DNA of 64,000 bases from Bacteroides bouchesdurhonensis (lineage in GTDB: Bacteria > Bacteroidota > Bacteroidia > Bacteroidales > Bacteroidaceae). Shown here piece after piece: positions 26,828 to 36,204 of this stretch (the first letter of the stretch is position 1; the number at the start of each line of letters is the position of its first letter). Under the pieces are notes generated by a model. That model made no database searches. It worked only from the letters and a program-made list of their open reading frames with translations, and had not been told where the DNA came from. The stretch spans positions 529,490-593,489 of the forward strand of contig NZ_LT707006.1 in NCBI RefSeq assembly GCF_900155865.1, given 5' to 3'. The position numbers and the translations under genes were made by a program.

Positions 26828-27766
26828 TTATTTTTTCACGAACTTAGCATTATTCAAATACTCTATACTCTTCTGTGCAGCCTCAAATACTTCATTCATC
26901 ACCTGCTCTTGAGTATATTTGCTACCATCAGCATTCTTCTTATCGCGTATATACTGTGGAGTTTCAATCTCAACAAAATAGTTTTTCATCCCATTTTTAT
27001 AGAACTGTGTGAAGATACCCTCAAAGTCTATTGTTCCGCTTTCGCCGATAACGAAATCATCTTTAATGTGCAACAGTTCTATACGTTTAGGATATTTTTT
27101 CAAATACTCTACAGGAGACTTACCTCCTTTTGTACACCAATAAACATCCAATTCAAGGCATACATATTTAGGATCGGTATTCTCAACGAGGTATTCCCAC
27201 ATAACCTTATCGCTATCTTTTAACTTCTTGAACTCACCGGAATGGTTATGGTATCCAATTTTCAATCCGTACTCTGCGGCAATTTTACCAACGCGGTTGA
27301 AATAGTCGCACATGCGTTGTACATCCTTTACGGTGTAGTCCACGCCATAGCTCGGAATAACAAAATACTTGCCGCCGCATGCTTTCTGGGTTTCAAAGAG
27401 CTGACGCCAGCGTGCCATAATCTCATCTTCTTTGGCAGGGTCCTCTTGAATGCCGGAATGTGTAGAAGTGATTTTGGCTCCGTTTTTGTCACAGAGGGCT
27501 TTGAACTCATTGGCAGGAAGGCCGAAAACCTTTGGGTCTCCCCCCCACTGTACCAACTCAAATGAATTGTAACCCATATCACCAAGTCTTTCAACAGATG
27601 CTTTGGGATCTTTATTCATGGCATCCATTACTGAATAGAGTTGAATACCGATTGTTTTCTTTTTCTTTGCCGAAACCATTTCGGGCGTTGCAAACATGGC
27701 AATTGCCATAGCCACACAAACAAATGTGGTTAATGGTTTGCCGCAAAATTCAAATAACTTTTTCAT
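26828..27766 (-). CDS. Secreted sugar phosphate isomerase/epimerase-like protein
   Basis: This 312-residue protein has a signal segment (about residues 1-33) and an AP-endonuclease-2/xylose isomerase-like TIM barrel: IGIQLYSVMDAM, LKIGYHNHSGEF, VCLELDVYWC, HIKDDF and FVEIETPQ. The His, Glu and Asp in these motifs are the usual metal ligands. Proteins of this type in Bacteroides are often exported and their substrates unknown. It follows the PHP-like gene by 55 bases and is probably co-transcribed from the divergent promoter near 28745. Confidence 0.85.
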   Translation of the reverse strand: MKKLFEFCGKPLTTFVCVAMAIAMFATPEMVSAKKKKTIGIQLYSVMDAMNKDPKASVERLGDMGYNSFELVQWGGDPKVFGLPANEFKALCDKNGAKITSTHSGIQEDPAKEDEIMARWRQLFETQKACGGKYFVIPSYGVDYTVKDVQRMCDYFNRVGKIAAEYGLKIGYHNHSGEFKKLKDSDKVMWEYLVENTDPKYVCLELDVYWCTKGGKSPVEYLKKYPKRIELLHIKDDFVIGESGTIDFEGIFTQFYKNGMKNYFVEIETPQYIRDKKNADGSKYTQEQVMNEVFEAAQKSIEYLNNAKFVKK

Positions 27767-27821
27767 AATGTTTCTATTTGGTTGAATTAATATTATAATC
27801 TTATATTATTAGTGAGTATAA

Positions 27822-28664
27822 CTACCTGCGACTGCGTGGAACAAAAAAATCTTTCTCCGTCAGACCACATCTTCGGGCTATACTTTTACAATAGTTGAGT
27901 CGTCCTACATAATGATTACGTGAGTCTGAACCAAATGTGAATTTCAATCCGGCACGTTTTGCCATAAGGATAAATTCTTCGTGAGGAACGTGTACTATAT
28001 CATTTATTTCTATTGCAATATTTCTTGCTTTGGCAGCATCGATAATTTGTTGCAAACGTTTTTTGGTCCAAAGAGTGTTATATTCTCGTTGTATGCAACT
28101 AGGTAAGAATAGCGGGCAGGCAAATATATCCAACGGTTCTTCACCTGTAAGGATATCCATATAGTGTTGCATATTACGCTTCATAAAAGCTTCTGAATCA
28201 TCTATGTAGGTATTGTATTCCCATAACATGACTGTTTCACCGTAACCATTCCCATTTTTAACAATCTGTGGGTCCATCGCAATATAATCAGCTTGAGATA
28301 TTAACTCAGGTGACAGATTCTCAGACCATCCGGGACTCATGGGTTGTAGGCCAATATATACCGGATAAGGTTTTATGGCGTTAATGTATTCTTTTAATTG
28401 GTCATCGTTGGTAATGCCCCAGGGTGCAATATTTTCCATTACGCCAATCTTCATATTCAATTCTTTGGATTTTGCGACAATATCTGTAATGGTCAATTTG
28501 TCCGAACGGTGAACATGTAAATCCATTATCGGAAAATCGAGGTCTGTAGATGTGTTGGTATGTACAGTGCCGTCTATCAGATTTATCTCGTGGGCTGAAA
28601 TCCTTCCTAATACTGTACTTGCGAGCAACAAGCCTGATGTTTGTAGAAATCTTTTTCTATTCAT
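27822..28664 (-). CDS. PHP-domain-like metal hydrolase, exported
   Basis: This 280-residue protein begins MNRKRFLQTSGLLLAS, a signal with Tat-like features. The opening motif MDLHVHRSD is the first metal-binding block of the PHP superfamily, and later His and Asp residues (EINDIVHVPHEEF, FGSDSRNHYVGRL) fit the remaining ligands. PHP proteins hydrolyse phosphoesters or related bonds; the substrate here is unknown. It is the first gene of a two-gene unit with the isomerase-like gene, divergent from an AraC regulator that likely controls it. Confidence 0.78.
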   Translation of the reverse strand: MNRKRFLQTSGLLLASTVLGRISAHEINLIDGTVHTNTSTDLDFPIMDLHVHRSDKLTITDIVAKSKELNMKIGVMENIAPWGITNDDQLKEYINAIKPYPVYIGLQPMSPGWSENLSPELISQADYIAMDPQIVKNGNGYGETVMLWEYNTYIDDSEAFMKRNMQHYMDILTGEEPLDIFACPLFLPSCIQREYNTLWTKKRLQQIIDAAKARNIAIEINDIVHVPHEEFILMAKRAGLKFTFGSDSRNHYVGRLNYCKSIARRCGLTEKDFFVPRSRR

Positions 28665-28742
28665 AGGTTATTTGTTTAATTCCGTTGTCTGTATTCTCCT
28701 TGTCATCTACATTAAATCAATTATCTGTATTGTATACTTTTA

Positions 28743-28750
28743 CAAAGTTA
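28743..28750 (-). promoter_or_regulatory. -7 box of the PHP/isomerase unit
   Basis: Reads TAACTTTG on the minus strand, 79 bases before the PHP gene start. It lies back-to-back with the AraC promoter at 28799-28806. Confidence 0.5.
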
Positions 28751-28798
28751 GTACTTTATAAAATCTTCCATTTGCTTCATTTTTCATAATGATTGTCT

Positions 28799-28806
28799 TA
28801 TATTTG
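28799..28806 (+). promoter_or_regulatory. -7 box of the divergent AraC gene
   Basis: TATATTTG on the plus strand. It overlaps the first codons of a longer possible frame starting at 28793, so it argues for the downstream start at 28859. Confidence 0.55.
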
Positions 28807-28858
28807 CATAAATCGTGATTTTAAGACATTTATATGGCATTTTTGCAAGAATAGTACA

Positions 28859-29680
28859 ATGATATCGTTCAAAGAACACTCTTTTACTTTTAATAATGTC
28901 AGTCTTACCCCGAGTGAGCAAATAGGGTTGCACCGGCAGCCCCTGTGGGAACTTTCGTATATTGTTACCGGATCGGGAATGAGACTTATAGGAGATATGA
29001 CGGAACCGTTTCAATGTGGAGAAGTGGTGATGATACCTCCCGAGATTCCGCATTGCTGGATTTTTAATAATAACGATACTGACGCCAATGGGCAAATATC
29101 CAATATTACAATCACCTTTGCCAATGAATTTCTCGATAACTGCTCGTCTGTGTTTCCGGAACTTCGTAGATATATAGAACAGTTGAAAGATATTCGTGGT
29201 GCTGTGAAATTTGATAAACGGAATGCCGGTTTCATAGCCTCGATTATGAAAGTGATGTGTGGTCAAAATGATGTGGGACGGCTTTCGTCAATGATCAGGT
29301 TGCTTTCAATCATATCAATAACGGATAAGGCACATATTGTAGGTGCATATAATATGATTGATAAAAAACAAGAACGGTTGAATATGGTACATACTTATGT
29401 AATCTGTAATGCTACTCGTAATATATCCCTTGACGATGTGGTGCGTTATGTGGGAATGAACAGATCTGCTTTTTGTGTATTCTTTAAACAGGCTACGGGA
29501 AAGACTTTTGTGACCTATTTAAATGAGTATAGGATAGAACTGGCTTGTCAATTGTTGAAACAGAAAAACATGTCAGTCTCGGAGATCTGTTACCATGTGG
29601 GATTTACCAATATCCCATATTTCAACAGAACCTTTAAAAAAATGAAAGGATGCTCTCCTACAAAATTTTGTAATGAGTAA
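28859..29680 (+). CDS. AraC-family transcriptional regulator
   Basis: This 273-residue protein has an N-terminal cupin (LWELSYIVTGSGMRLIGD, then GEVVMIPPEIPHCW) that probably binds a small ligand. Its C-terminal AraC HTH pair runs from about residue 170 (ISLDDVVRYVGMNRSAFCVFFKQATG, then SVSEICYHVGFTNIPYFNRTFKK). The start at 28859 is preferred over 28793 because a promoter box covers the earlier start and the extra 22 residues do not look like a cupin N-terminus. It is divergent from the PHP/isomerase unit, which it probably regulates. Confidence 0.88.
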   Translation: MISFKEHSFTFNNVSLTPSEQIGLHRQPLWELSYIVTGSGMRLIGDMTEPFQCGEVVMIPPEIPHCWIFNNNDTDANGQISNITITFANEFLDNCSSVFPELRRYIEQLKDIRGAVKFDKRNAGFIASIMKVMCGQNDVGRLSSMIRLLSIISITDKAHIVGAYNMIDKKQERLNMVHTYVICNATRNISLDDVVRYVGMNRSAFCVFFKQATGKTFVTYLNEYRIELACQLLKQKNMSVSEICYHVGFTNIPYFNRTFKKMKGCSPTKFCNE

Positions 29681-29692
29681 GTGGGAATCGTT

Positions 29693-30640
29693 CTACTTTA
29701 CTTCAAACTCCGTAGTCAAATAAACTTCCAGTTGTAACCCAATTTTGTATTTGCCGGGAGACAGTTTACCTGATTTGAATCTTTCCTTTTCATTGGGGTC
29801 ACTCAGGCGATTGATATCCCATGATACCGGAATACTGAATAGAATTGCTTCACCGCCTTGTAGCAAAGCATGTTTTTTCATCCAGTCAGCTTCTCCTACC
29901 CAACCCGAACGTGCTAAAGGATGTACGCTATATAATTCATCTGTCCCTACGCTGGGCAGAAATACGGGCTGTACAGATAAGTTGGTGTGATTCTCAAATA
30001 GAACATGAATAGAATCATTGTCTGATGGCAGTACGCGGAAGCTGAAAGCACCATTCATTTCACTACCTTCCATAGGCTGAATGCTGCGGTCGGTTAAATT
30101 ACAGTAGGTATGAATATTCTCAAATACATAGAAATGTATTCTGTATTTATTAGGTTTCAATGGGTTCTTGAATTCCGACATATGGATGTATTCCGGCAAT
30201 GTATCTCCTTTAGACAGGTCCCTTCCCACTCCTGCAAATGCTAAATTGTCTATGAAAGGGAAAGTAACCCATTTCCCATCTTTCCATTCTTCCATCCAAT
30301 GGTACTCCGGTTCGGCTGTAGGAGCATTGACATTTATCACATCAAGCTGAATTTGTTCGGTTTGAGGAGAATAAACGGGCTTTTGTGTCTTTATTTTATA
30401 GGCGTCAGGGTGAGTAATTGCAACATTAGAAAGACGTTGCAAAGTTACCCGATTTTCATAATCTTCTATCTCAGACAAGGAGATCGGAGCGTCTATGTCG
30501 TATGGTTGAATAGTGGAATCTGTGATTACAATGTTGGTCGCACTGTCGGCTGTGCCGATTATCTTTGTCTGCTTGTTTTGACTCGTACATCCCGCAATCA
30601 GGGCATAACATAGCAGATTACATAACATTATTCTTTTCAT
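29693..30640 (-). CDS. Lipoprotein with immunoglobulin-like domains, function unknown
   Basis: This 315-residue lipoprotein has lipobox IAGC (Cys18). Two similar stretches (residues about 80-180 and 200-315) have the layout of bacterial Ig-like (Big_14-type) domains: a Thr/Val-rich strand, a W-x-E-W-K-D-GKW-x-x-FPF type segment, then KPNKYRIHFYVF, and in the second LSPGKYKIGLQLEVYL. No enzyme motif is seen. It ends 12 bases from the convergent AraC gene. It is likely exposed at the cell envelope; no function can be given. Confidence 0.6.
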   Translation of the reverse strand: MKRIMLCNLLCYALIAGCTSQNKQTKIIGTADSATNIVITDSTIQPYDIDAPISLSEIEDYENRVTLQRLSNVAITHPDAYKIKTQKPVYSPQTEQIQLDVINVNAPTAEPEYHWMEEWKDGKWVTFPFIDNLAFAGVGRDLSKGDTLPEYIHMSEFKNPLKPNKYRIHFYVFENIHTYCNLTDRSIQPMEGSEMNGAFSFRVLPSDNDSIHVLFENHTNLSVQPVFLPSVGTDELYSVHPLARSGWVGEADWMKKHALLQGGEAILFSIPVSWDINRLSDPNEKERFKSGKLSPGKYKIGLQLEVYLTTEFEVK

Positions 30641-30786
30641 AATTTTATGTTTTACCGTTGTATGACCGTAAATGTATGAAAATAAATTAGGATAAGGAAG
30701 TAACGCTTGAAATAAAGATTCTGGTGAAGAGAGTCTTTGAGAGAATATGGTATGTTTTGTAGGAATGATTTATATTAATAAATCCG

Positions 30787-30831
30787 GATACAACTATGTT
30801 GCAGTAAAGTTATCGCCAACATAGTTGTATC
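30787..30831. repeat. Perfect 15 bp inverted repeat between the S41 protease and lipoprotein genes
   Basis: GATACAACTATGTTG (30787-30801) pairs with 30817-30831 over a 15-base loop; outer TCC/GGA extend it to about 19 bp with one mismatch. There is no T tract, so it may be a binding site or an unusual terminator of the parE-coaD-protease unit. Confidence 0.55.
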
Positions 30832-30908
30832 AGGATAAATGCTATCTGTCAGATGAATATAGTATTCCTTGTCAAAGCTAACGAATACCTATATAAATCT
30901 TATAAGAA

Positions 30909-32489
30909 TTATTTCAACTTCGCCTTATATTCTCCGCTATTCAATATTTCCAGTGCCTTTTGAACGCTTTCATTGGTAGTATTCATTACCCGGAAATATT
31001 CATTTATATCCCAGAGATCGCGTGCAATAAGTGCTTTTAACTGTGTTTTGATAAGCGGCAGCGATTTCTGGTATTGTTCTTCGTTGAACTTCACTTCTTC
31101 TTTATCGCCCATCTCACGCAAAGCGGATAACATATCATTGCTGATGTTGAACTTCTTATTGAAATCTTCAAAATTCTTATATTCGCCGGTCAATTCTTTC
31201 CGATGGTTCTCGATATATTTCATCGTGAACTTTGAAACAATACCTTTGGCTACCAGGTTACGATGATAATTCGTAAAAAGAGTCGTATCGATTGGTACAA
31301 AATAGTCAGGCATGATACCACCTCCGCCGTAAACGGTACGTTTCAACTTCTTGGTCTGTACTTTCAAAGAGTCGGGAAAATGGATACTATCAGCATTCAT
31401 CAATTCGCCATGGTTGAAACGGTCGATCAGGTCTTTATTGTAATCGGTCTCGCTGTTGTAAGGCTTCTGGATGGAACGGCCGGTAGGAGTATAGTATCGA
31501 GCCACAGTCAGACGAATCATCGAACCGTCCTGTAAGGGAACCGGGCGTTGCACTAATCCTTTTCCGAAAGAACGGCGTCCTACAATTACTCCTCTGTCCC
31601 AGTCTTGGATAGCACCACTTACGATCTCGCTGGCTGAGGCTGTATATTCATCTACTAACACGACGAGACGACCGTTACGAAATTCTCCCTTTCCATTAGC
31701 AAGGGTTTCATTGCGAGGGGCAGTTCTCCCTTCGGTGTAAACAATCAGTTCGTTCTGATCCAGAAACTCATTGGCAAGATCTTGAGCTGCGCTCAGGTAA
31801 CCGCCTCCATTTCCTTGCAGGTCGAGGATGAGGTCTTTCATTCCTTGTTTCTGTAGCTCCTTCATTGCTTTCTTGAATTCTTCTGCTGTGGTAGCTCCAA
31901 ACCGGTTGATACGGATATATCCTGTACCCGGTTGAATGATATATGAAGCGTCGAGACTGTAAATAGGAATTTTATCTCTTTTTACGGTGAACACCAACGG
32001 ATCTTTTACACCGCGACGAATAACCGTCAGATTAACTTTCGAATCTTTCGGACCACGAAGTCGCTTCATTATATCTTCCGTACTCATCTTTACTCCTGCA
32101 ATGGTGCTGTCATTAACCGCTACAATACGGTCCCCGGCAAGGATACCTACTTTTTCCGAAGGTCCGTTGCTGACAGGTTGTATCACTAACAGCGTATCTT
32201 CCACCATCTGGAATTGTACACCGATACCTTCAAAGTTACCTTGAAGAGGTTCGTTCATCTTTTTCACTTCTTCTGCATTTGAGTAGGTGGAGTGCGGGTC
32301 GAGTTGAGCCAGCATCTTGATGATAGCTTCCTCTACCATTTTGTCCTCATCTACTTCGTCCACATAAAACCTGGAAATAGCCATCTCTGCCATTTGAAGT
32401 TTCTGCAAAGCAGGCGAACCGAAGTTCTGGGCGTGTGCAGTGATTGCCCACAGACAAGCAAGTAATATACTTAGTTTTTTCATTATCAT
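30909..32489 (-). CDS. S41-family C-terminal processing protease
   Basis: This 526-residue periplasmic protease has a signal peptide (ending near AHAQ, residue 21; MKKLS at residue 3 is an equally good start), a PDZ domain (about 85-165) and the S41 catalytic domain. The TASASE block near 284-288 holds the nucleophile Ser, and Lys310 in RRSFGKGLVQ is the general base. Tail-specific proteases of this kind trim or degrade periplasmic proteins marked at their C-terminus. It starts 38 bases after coaD and is probably part of the same transcript. Confidence 0.93.
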   Translation of the reverse strand: MIMKKLSILLACLWAITAHAQNFGSPALQKLQMAEMAISRFYVDEVDEDKMVEEAIIKMLAQLDPHSTYSNAEEVKKMNEPLQGNFEGIGVQFQMVEDTLLVIQPVSNGPSEKVGILAGDRIVAVNDSTIAGVKMSTEDIMKRLRGPKDSKVNLTVIRRGVKDPLVFTVKRDKIPIYSLDASYIIQPGTGYIRINRFGATTAEEFKKAMKELQKQGMKDLILDLQGNGGGYLSAAQDLANEFLDQNELIVYTEGRTAPRNETLANGKGEFRNGRLVVLVDEYTASASEIVSGAIQDWDRGVIVGRRSFGKGLVQRPVPLQDGSMIRLTVARYYTPTGRSIQKPYNSETDYNKDLIDRFNHGELMNADSIHFPDSLKVQTKKLKRTVYGGGGIMPDYFVPIDTTLFTNYHRNLVAKGIVSKFTMKYIENHRKELTGEYKNFEDFNKKFNISNDMLSALREMGDKEEVKFNEEQYQKSLPLIKTQLKALIARDLWDINEYFRVMNTTNESVQKALEILNSGEYKAKLK

Positions 32490-32527
32490 CCTTTCTCTTC
32501 TAATTTATGAGTCTCTGTCGGGAGGTG

Positions 32528-32986
32528 TTAATCATTCATTTTCATTCCTTTAGGGATGAACTGGCTGATATCTTTGTTATAAGTTAGCAATTCGCGTACG
32601 ATCGTTGAGCTGACACATGTCAATTCCGGTTCTGTGAAGAGTAGAATCGTTTCGATACCTGCCAGTTTACGGTTAATATCTGCGATAGTTTCTTCATACT
32701 CGAAATCTTTTACTGTACGGATGCCGCGAACAATGAACTGCGCTTCTACCTGTTGGGCAAAGTCTATCGTCAGACAGTCATAAGACATCACTTTGATGCA
32801 GGGATTGTCCTTGTAGAGTTCCCGGATCATCTCCTCTCTTTTCTCGATAGGAAAATACGTATTCTTGTTTTCGTTGATACCAATTCCGATCACAATCTCG
32901 TCCATAAAGGTAAGTGCACGTTCTACTACCGAATAATGTCCGATGGTGAAAGGGTCGAAAGTACCCGGAAATATTGCTTTTCTCAT
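32528..32986 (-). CDS. coaD: Phosphopantetheine adenylyltransferase
   Basis: This 152-residue enzyme transfers AMP from ATP to 4'-phosphopantetheine, making dephospho-CoA. It has the nucleotidyltransferase TxGH motif ([12 protein letters not shown], residues 6-17), [12 protein letters not shown] and the C-terminal SSTIVRELL block. Its length is normal for CoaD. Its ATG overlaps the parE stop codon by 4 bases (ATGA), so translation is probably coupled. Confidence 0.96.
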   Translation of the reverse strand: MRKAIFPGTFDPFTIGHYSVVERALTFMDEIVIGIGINENKNTYFPIEKREEMIRELYKDNPCIKVMSYDCLTIDFAQQVEAQFIVRGIRTVKDFEYEETIADINRKLAGIETILLFTEPELTCVSSTIVRELLTYNKDISQFIPKGMKMND

Positions 32987-34863
32987 GATGCCAAGTCTTC
33001 TTCTATAACTAAGTTGTCTATAATAAAGTTCTGCCGTTCCATTGTATTTTTACCCATATAGAATTCAAGCAACTCTTTTACAGCATCCGTTTTGCGTAAT
33101 GTTACTTGTTCCAGACGCATATCTTTGCCAATAAAATGCTTGAACTCGTCCGGTGAAATCTCTCCCAGACCTTTGAATCGGGTGATTTCCGGATTGGGAC
33201 TAAGTTCATTGATAGCATTGATACGTTCTTCTTCGCTGTAGCAATAAATCGTTTTCTTTTTATTACGTACGCGGAAAAGCGGCGTTTGCAAAATGTATAC
33301 GTGTCCCTTCTTGATGAGATCGGGGAAGAATTGCAGGAAGAAGGTAATCAGCAAAAGGCGAATGTGCATACCGTCCACATCTGCATCAGTTGCCACAATT
33401 ACTTTGTTGTAGCGTAATCCTTCTATTCCTTCTTCAATATTTAGAGCTGCCTGAAGCAGGTTGAATTCTTCATTTTCATAAACTACCTTTTTGGTTAGTC
33501 CGAAAGAGTTTAATGGCTTACCACGAAGACTGAATACTGCCTGGGTATTGACATCACGGCTTTTCGTGATAGAACCACTAGCAGAGTCTCCCTCGGTGAT
33601 AAAGATGCAAGACTCCTCTTCCAAGCCTTTTCCTTTCGGATCATTCAGGTGGATACGGCAGTCACGCAACTTACGATTATGCAAATTTGCTTTTTTGGCA
33701 CGTTCGCGTGCTAACTTCGTTACGCCTGCAATGGCTTTACGTTCCTTCTCCGACTCCTGGATTTTTTGGTACATAACGTCCGCAATATCCGAATTTTTGT
33801 GCAGATAGTTGTCTACTTCCTGTTTGATGAAGTCGCCTACGTATTTATTGACCGTTATGCCACCGGGTGCCATATTAGTAGAGCCTAACTTGGTCTTAGT
33901 CTGACTCTCGAAAATAGGTTCTTCCACATTTACAGCAATAGCGGCTACCAAACCGTTACGTATGTCTGTATAGTCTAGGTTCTTATTATAAAACTCCTTA
34001 ATCGTGCGGGCAATGTGTTCTTTGAAAGCACTCTGGTGTGTGCCTCCTTGGGTCGTATGTTGTCCATTAACGAACGAATAGTATTCTTCTCCGTACTGTC
34101 CGGTATGCGTGAAAGCGATTTCTATATCTTCTCCTTTCAAATGGATGATAGGATAGAGTCCCGTAGCTGTCATGTTGTCATTCAACAAATCTACCAGACC
34201 ATTACGTGATAGGATGCGATGGCCGTTATAGATAATGGCAAGTCCGGTATTGAGATATGTGTAGTTGCGCAACATTGTTTCTATAAACTCTGGTATGAAA
34301 CAATAGTTCACAAACAAAGTGTTGTCCGGCTCAAAGAAAATATAGGTTCCGTTTTCCTCTTCCGTATCTGTTGTCTTATCTGTCAGTAGTACTCCTTTGG
34401 AGAAAGTAGCGGTACGTACTTTACCGTCTCGATAGCTTCGTACTTCGAACTGTGAGCTTAGAGCATTGACAGCTTTCACACCGACGCCATTTAGTCCGAC
34501 ACTCTTTTTGAATGCCTTACTGTCATATTTACCACCTGTGTTCAACATACTGACAGCTTCTATCAGTTTTCCTTGCGGAATGCCACGACCATAATCACGG
34601 ACACTGACACGGAGATTCTCTTCAACGGTAATTTCGATCTTCTTACCAGCTTGCATTTTGAACTCGTCAATACTGTTGTCAATTACCTCTTTCAGAAGGA
34701 CATAGATTCCGTCTTCGGCATGTGCACCGTCGCCTAGCCTACCAATATACATACCGGGGCGTGTGCGCACATGTTCCATGTCGCTTAAGTGTCGGATATT
34801 GTCGTCTGTGTACTCTACTGTTGTATTGTTATTGTCTACAGATATCAATTCGTTCTCTTCCAT
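32983..34863 (-). CDS. parE: DNA topoisomerase IV subunit B-type protein
   Basis: This 626-residue ATPase subunit of a type IIA topoisomerase starts at MEENELISV (34863); a further upstream in-frame ATG would add only 15 unlikely residues. GHKL ATPase motifs are visible ([20 protein letters not shown]), then the transducer domain, then the TOPRIM blocks EGDSASGS and DADVDGMH. Its length fits ParE better than GyrB, which usually carries an insert. With ParC it would decatenate chromosomes. No subunit A gene is adjacent. It overlaps coaD by 4 bases. Confidence 0.9.
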   Translation of the reverse strand: MEENELISVDNNNTTVEYTDDNIRHLSDMEHVRTRPGMYIGRLGDGAHAEDGIYVLLKEVIDNSIDEFKMQAGKKIEITVEENLRVSVRDYGRGIPQGKLIEAVSMLNTGGKYDSKAFKKSVGLNGVGVKAVNALSSQFEVRSYRDGKVRTATFSKGVLLTDKTTDTEEENGTYIFFEPDNTLFVNYCFIPEFIETMLRNYTYLNTGLAIIYNGHRILSRNGLVDLLNDNMTATGLYPIIHLKGEDIEIAFTHTGQYGEEYYSFVNGQHTTQGGTHQSAFKEHIARTIKEFYNKNLDYTDIRNGLVAAIAVNVEEPIFESQTKTKLGSTNMAPGGITVNKYVGDFIKQEVDNYLHKNSDIADVMYQKIQESEKERKAIAGVTKLARERAKKANLHNRKLRDCRIHLNDPKGKGLEEESCIFITEGDSASGSITKSRDVNTQAVFSLRGKPLNSFGLTKKVVYENEEFNLLQAALNIEEGIEGLRYNKVIVATDADVDGMHIRLLLITFFLQFFPDLIKKGHVYILQTPLFRVRNKKKTIYCYSEEERINAINELSPNPEITRFKGLGEISPDEFKHFIGKDMRLEQVTLRKTDAVKELLEFYMGKNTMERQNFIIDNLVIEEDLAS

Positions 34864-34884
34864 AATGTTTAAATGAAAAATGGG

Positions 34885-34947
34885 GAATGAAGAATGAAGA
34901 ATTGCCATACAGCATAAAAGCGCAGCCTATTTCTTCATTCTTCATTC
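34885..34947. repeat. 17 bp inverted repeat between the GNAT-like and parE genes
   Basis: GAATGAAGAATGAAGAA (34885-34901) pairs with TTCTTCATTCTTCATTC (34931-34947). Short repeats of this type are frequent between Bacteroides genes. It could attenuate transcription between the two genes. Confidence 0.6.
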
Positions 34948-36087
34948 TCAATTATTAATTTCCTTGATGAATGCACGGCGACGCTTATGTTGCTTCGTTT
35001 CAAAGTAATCCCACTGTGCCTGAACTTTTCCGTTCATTTCCAGTTCGGGGTTGCTTTCCGCAAAGATAAAACCTAATTTTTGATAAACCGGAATTAAATC
35101 GGAAAATAACAAAGCATTAACACCTTTATTCTGATATTCAGGTTTTACTGCAACAAGCAGCAGATCGAGCATTTTAGCACGACGTTTCATGAATAATGCT
35201 TTCAAAAGATAGAACCATCCGAGAGGCAACAGGCGTCCATGTGATTTCTGCAAAGCTTCGGATAGAGAAGGCATTGAGATACCTACACAAACTAATTGGT
35301 CGTCGGCATCGGTGATTAGTGTGACCATTCGCAAGTCTACGATAGGCAGGTACATTTTCACGTACTGATTGATTTGCCGTTGCGACAACGGTGAATATCC
35401 GTAAAGCGGACTGTAAGCTTCGTTCATCAGTTCGAAGATTTGCTGTCCATACTCCTTGGCTATCTTTCGTGAAGAAGTATATTTCTTGATTTTGAGATTA
35501 TATTTGCGTTGGATCAGGTCGGAGATTCGTTTGTGCTTTTCAGGAATAGCGTCGGGGATGTATATTTTATATTCTACCCAGTCAGCATCCTTGCCGAAAC
35601 CCAATTTCTCCATGTGCTCCGGATAATAGGGGTGGTTGTAGATAGTGGCCATCGTACTAAGCTGGTCAAAACCTTCAATGAGCATTCCTTCTGCATCGAA
35701 GTCGGTGAATCCCAGCGGACCTACGATATGAGTCATTCCCCGTTCTTTTCCCCATTCTTCTACTGTTTTGATTAATGCAGAAGAGATTTCAAGATCATCG
35801 AGGAAATCGATCCATCCGAAACGGACATTCTTGCATCCCCATTTTTCGTTGGCGCGCTTATTGATAATAGCGGCTACGCGCCCCACAATTTCATTATCTC
35901 TGTACGCCAGAAAATAGTCTGCTTCACAAAATTCGAATGCTGCGTTTTTCTTTTTGTTGAATGTGTTGAGCATATCGTCGTAAAGGTCGGGCACAGAATA
36001 AGGGTTTTCTTTGTAAAGTTTGTAATTGAAACGAATGAATTTCTTCAATTCTCTCTTCGTTGAAACTTTCTTAATTGTAATAGCCAT
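34948..36087 (-). CDS. GNAT-like N-acetyltransferase family protein
   Basis: This 379-residue protein has an N-terminal region with DYFLAYRDNEIVGRVAAIINKRAN, which resembles the acceptor side of GNAT folds, and a C-terminal half with LLVAVKPEYQNKGVNALLFSDLIPVYQKLGF, a clear acetyl-CoA-binding (Q/R-x-x-G) segment. It is about twice the size of a simple GNAT domain, so two domains are likely. The substrate is unknown. It may be first in the unit that continues into parE, coaD and the protease, with an intergenic hairpin after it. Confidence 0.78.
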   Translation of the reverse strand: MAITIKKVSTKRELKKFIRFNYKLYKENPYSVPDLYDDMLNTFNKKKNAAFEFCEADYFLAYRDNEIVGRVAAIINKRANEKWGCKNVRFGWIDFLDDLEISSALIKTVEEWGKERGMTHIVGPLGFTDFDAEGMLIEGFDQLSTMATIYNHPYYPEHMEKLGFGKDADWVEYKIYIPDAIPEKHKRISDLIQRKYNLKIKKYTSSRKIAKEYGQQIFELMNEAYSPLYGYSPLSQRQINQYVKMYLPIVDLRMVTLITDADDQLVCVGISMPSLSEALQKSHGRLLPLGWFYLLKALFMKRRAKMLDLLLVAVKPEYQNKGVNALLFSDLIPVYQKLGFIFAESNPELEMNGKVQAQWDYFETKQHKRRRAFIKEINN

Positions 36088-36112
36088 ATCTCGTATTTAT
36101 GATTAGAGGAAG

Positions 36113-36120
36113 CAAAGATA
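36113..36120 (-). promoter_or_regulatory. -7 box of the GNAT-like/parE unit
   Basis: Reads TATCTTTG on the minus strand, 26 bases before the start codon. Confidence 0.55.
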
Positions 36121-36204
36121 CGTGATAATCTTTAATATTCATCGTTCAGGGACTCAAAATCCAAAGAGATGACTTCGAATTATTGTTCCTTTTATTGCGG
36201 TCCT

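Noticed and set aside
26708..27223. A 171-codon plus-strand frame
   Set aside because: It overlaps the minus-strand isomerase-like gene, which has a signal peptide and conserved metal motifs. The plus-strand protein matches nothing and is rich in Phe, Ile and Leu.
34864..34908. Upstream start for parE
   Set aside because: The added 15 residues come from an intergenic inverted repeat; the protein proper begins MEENELISV.
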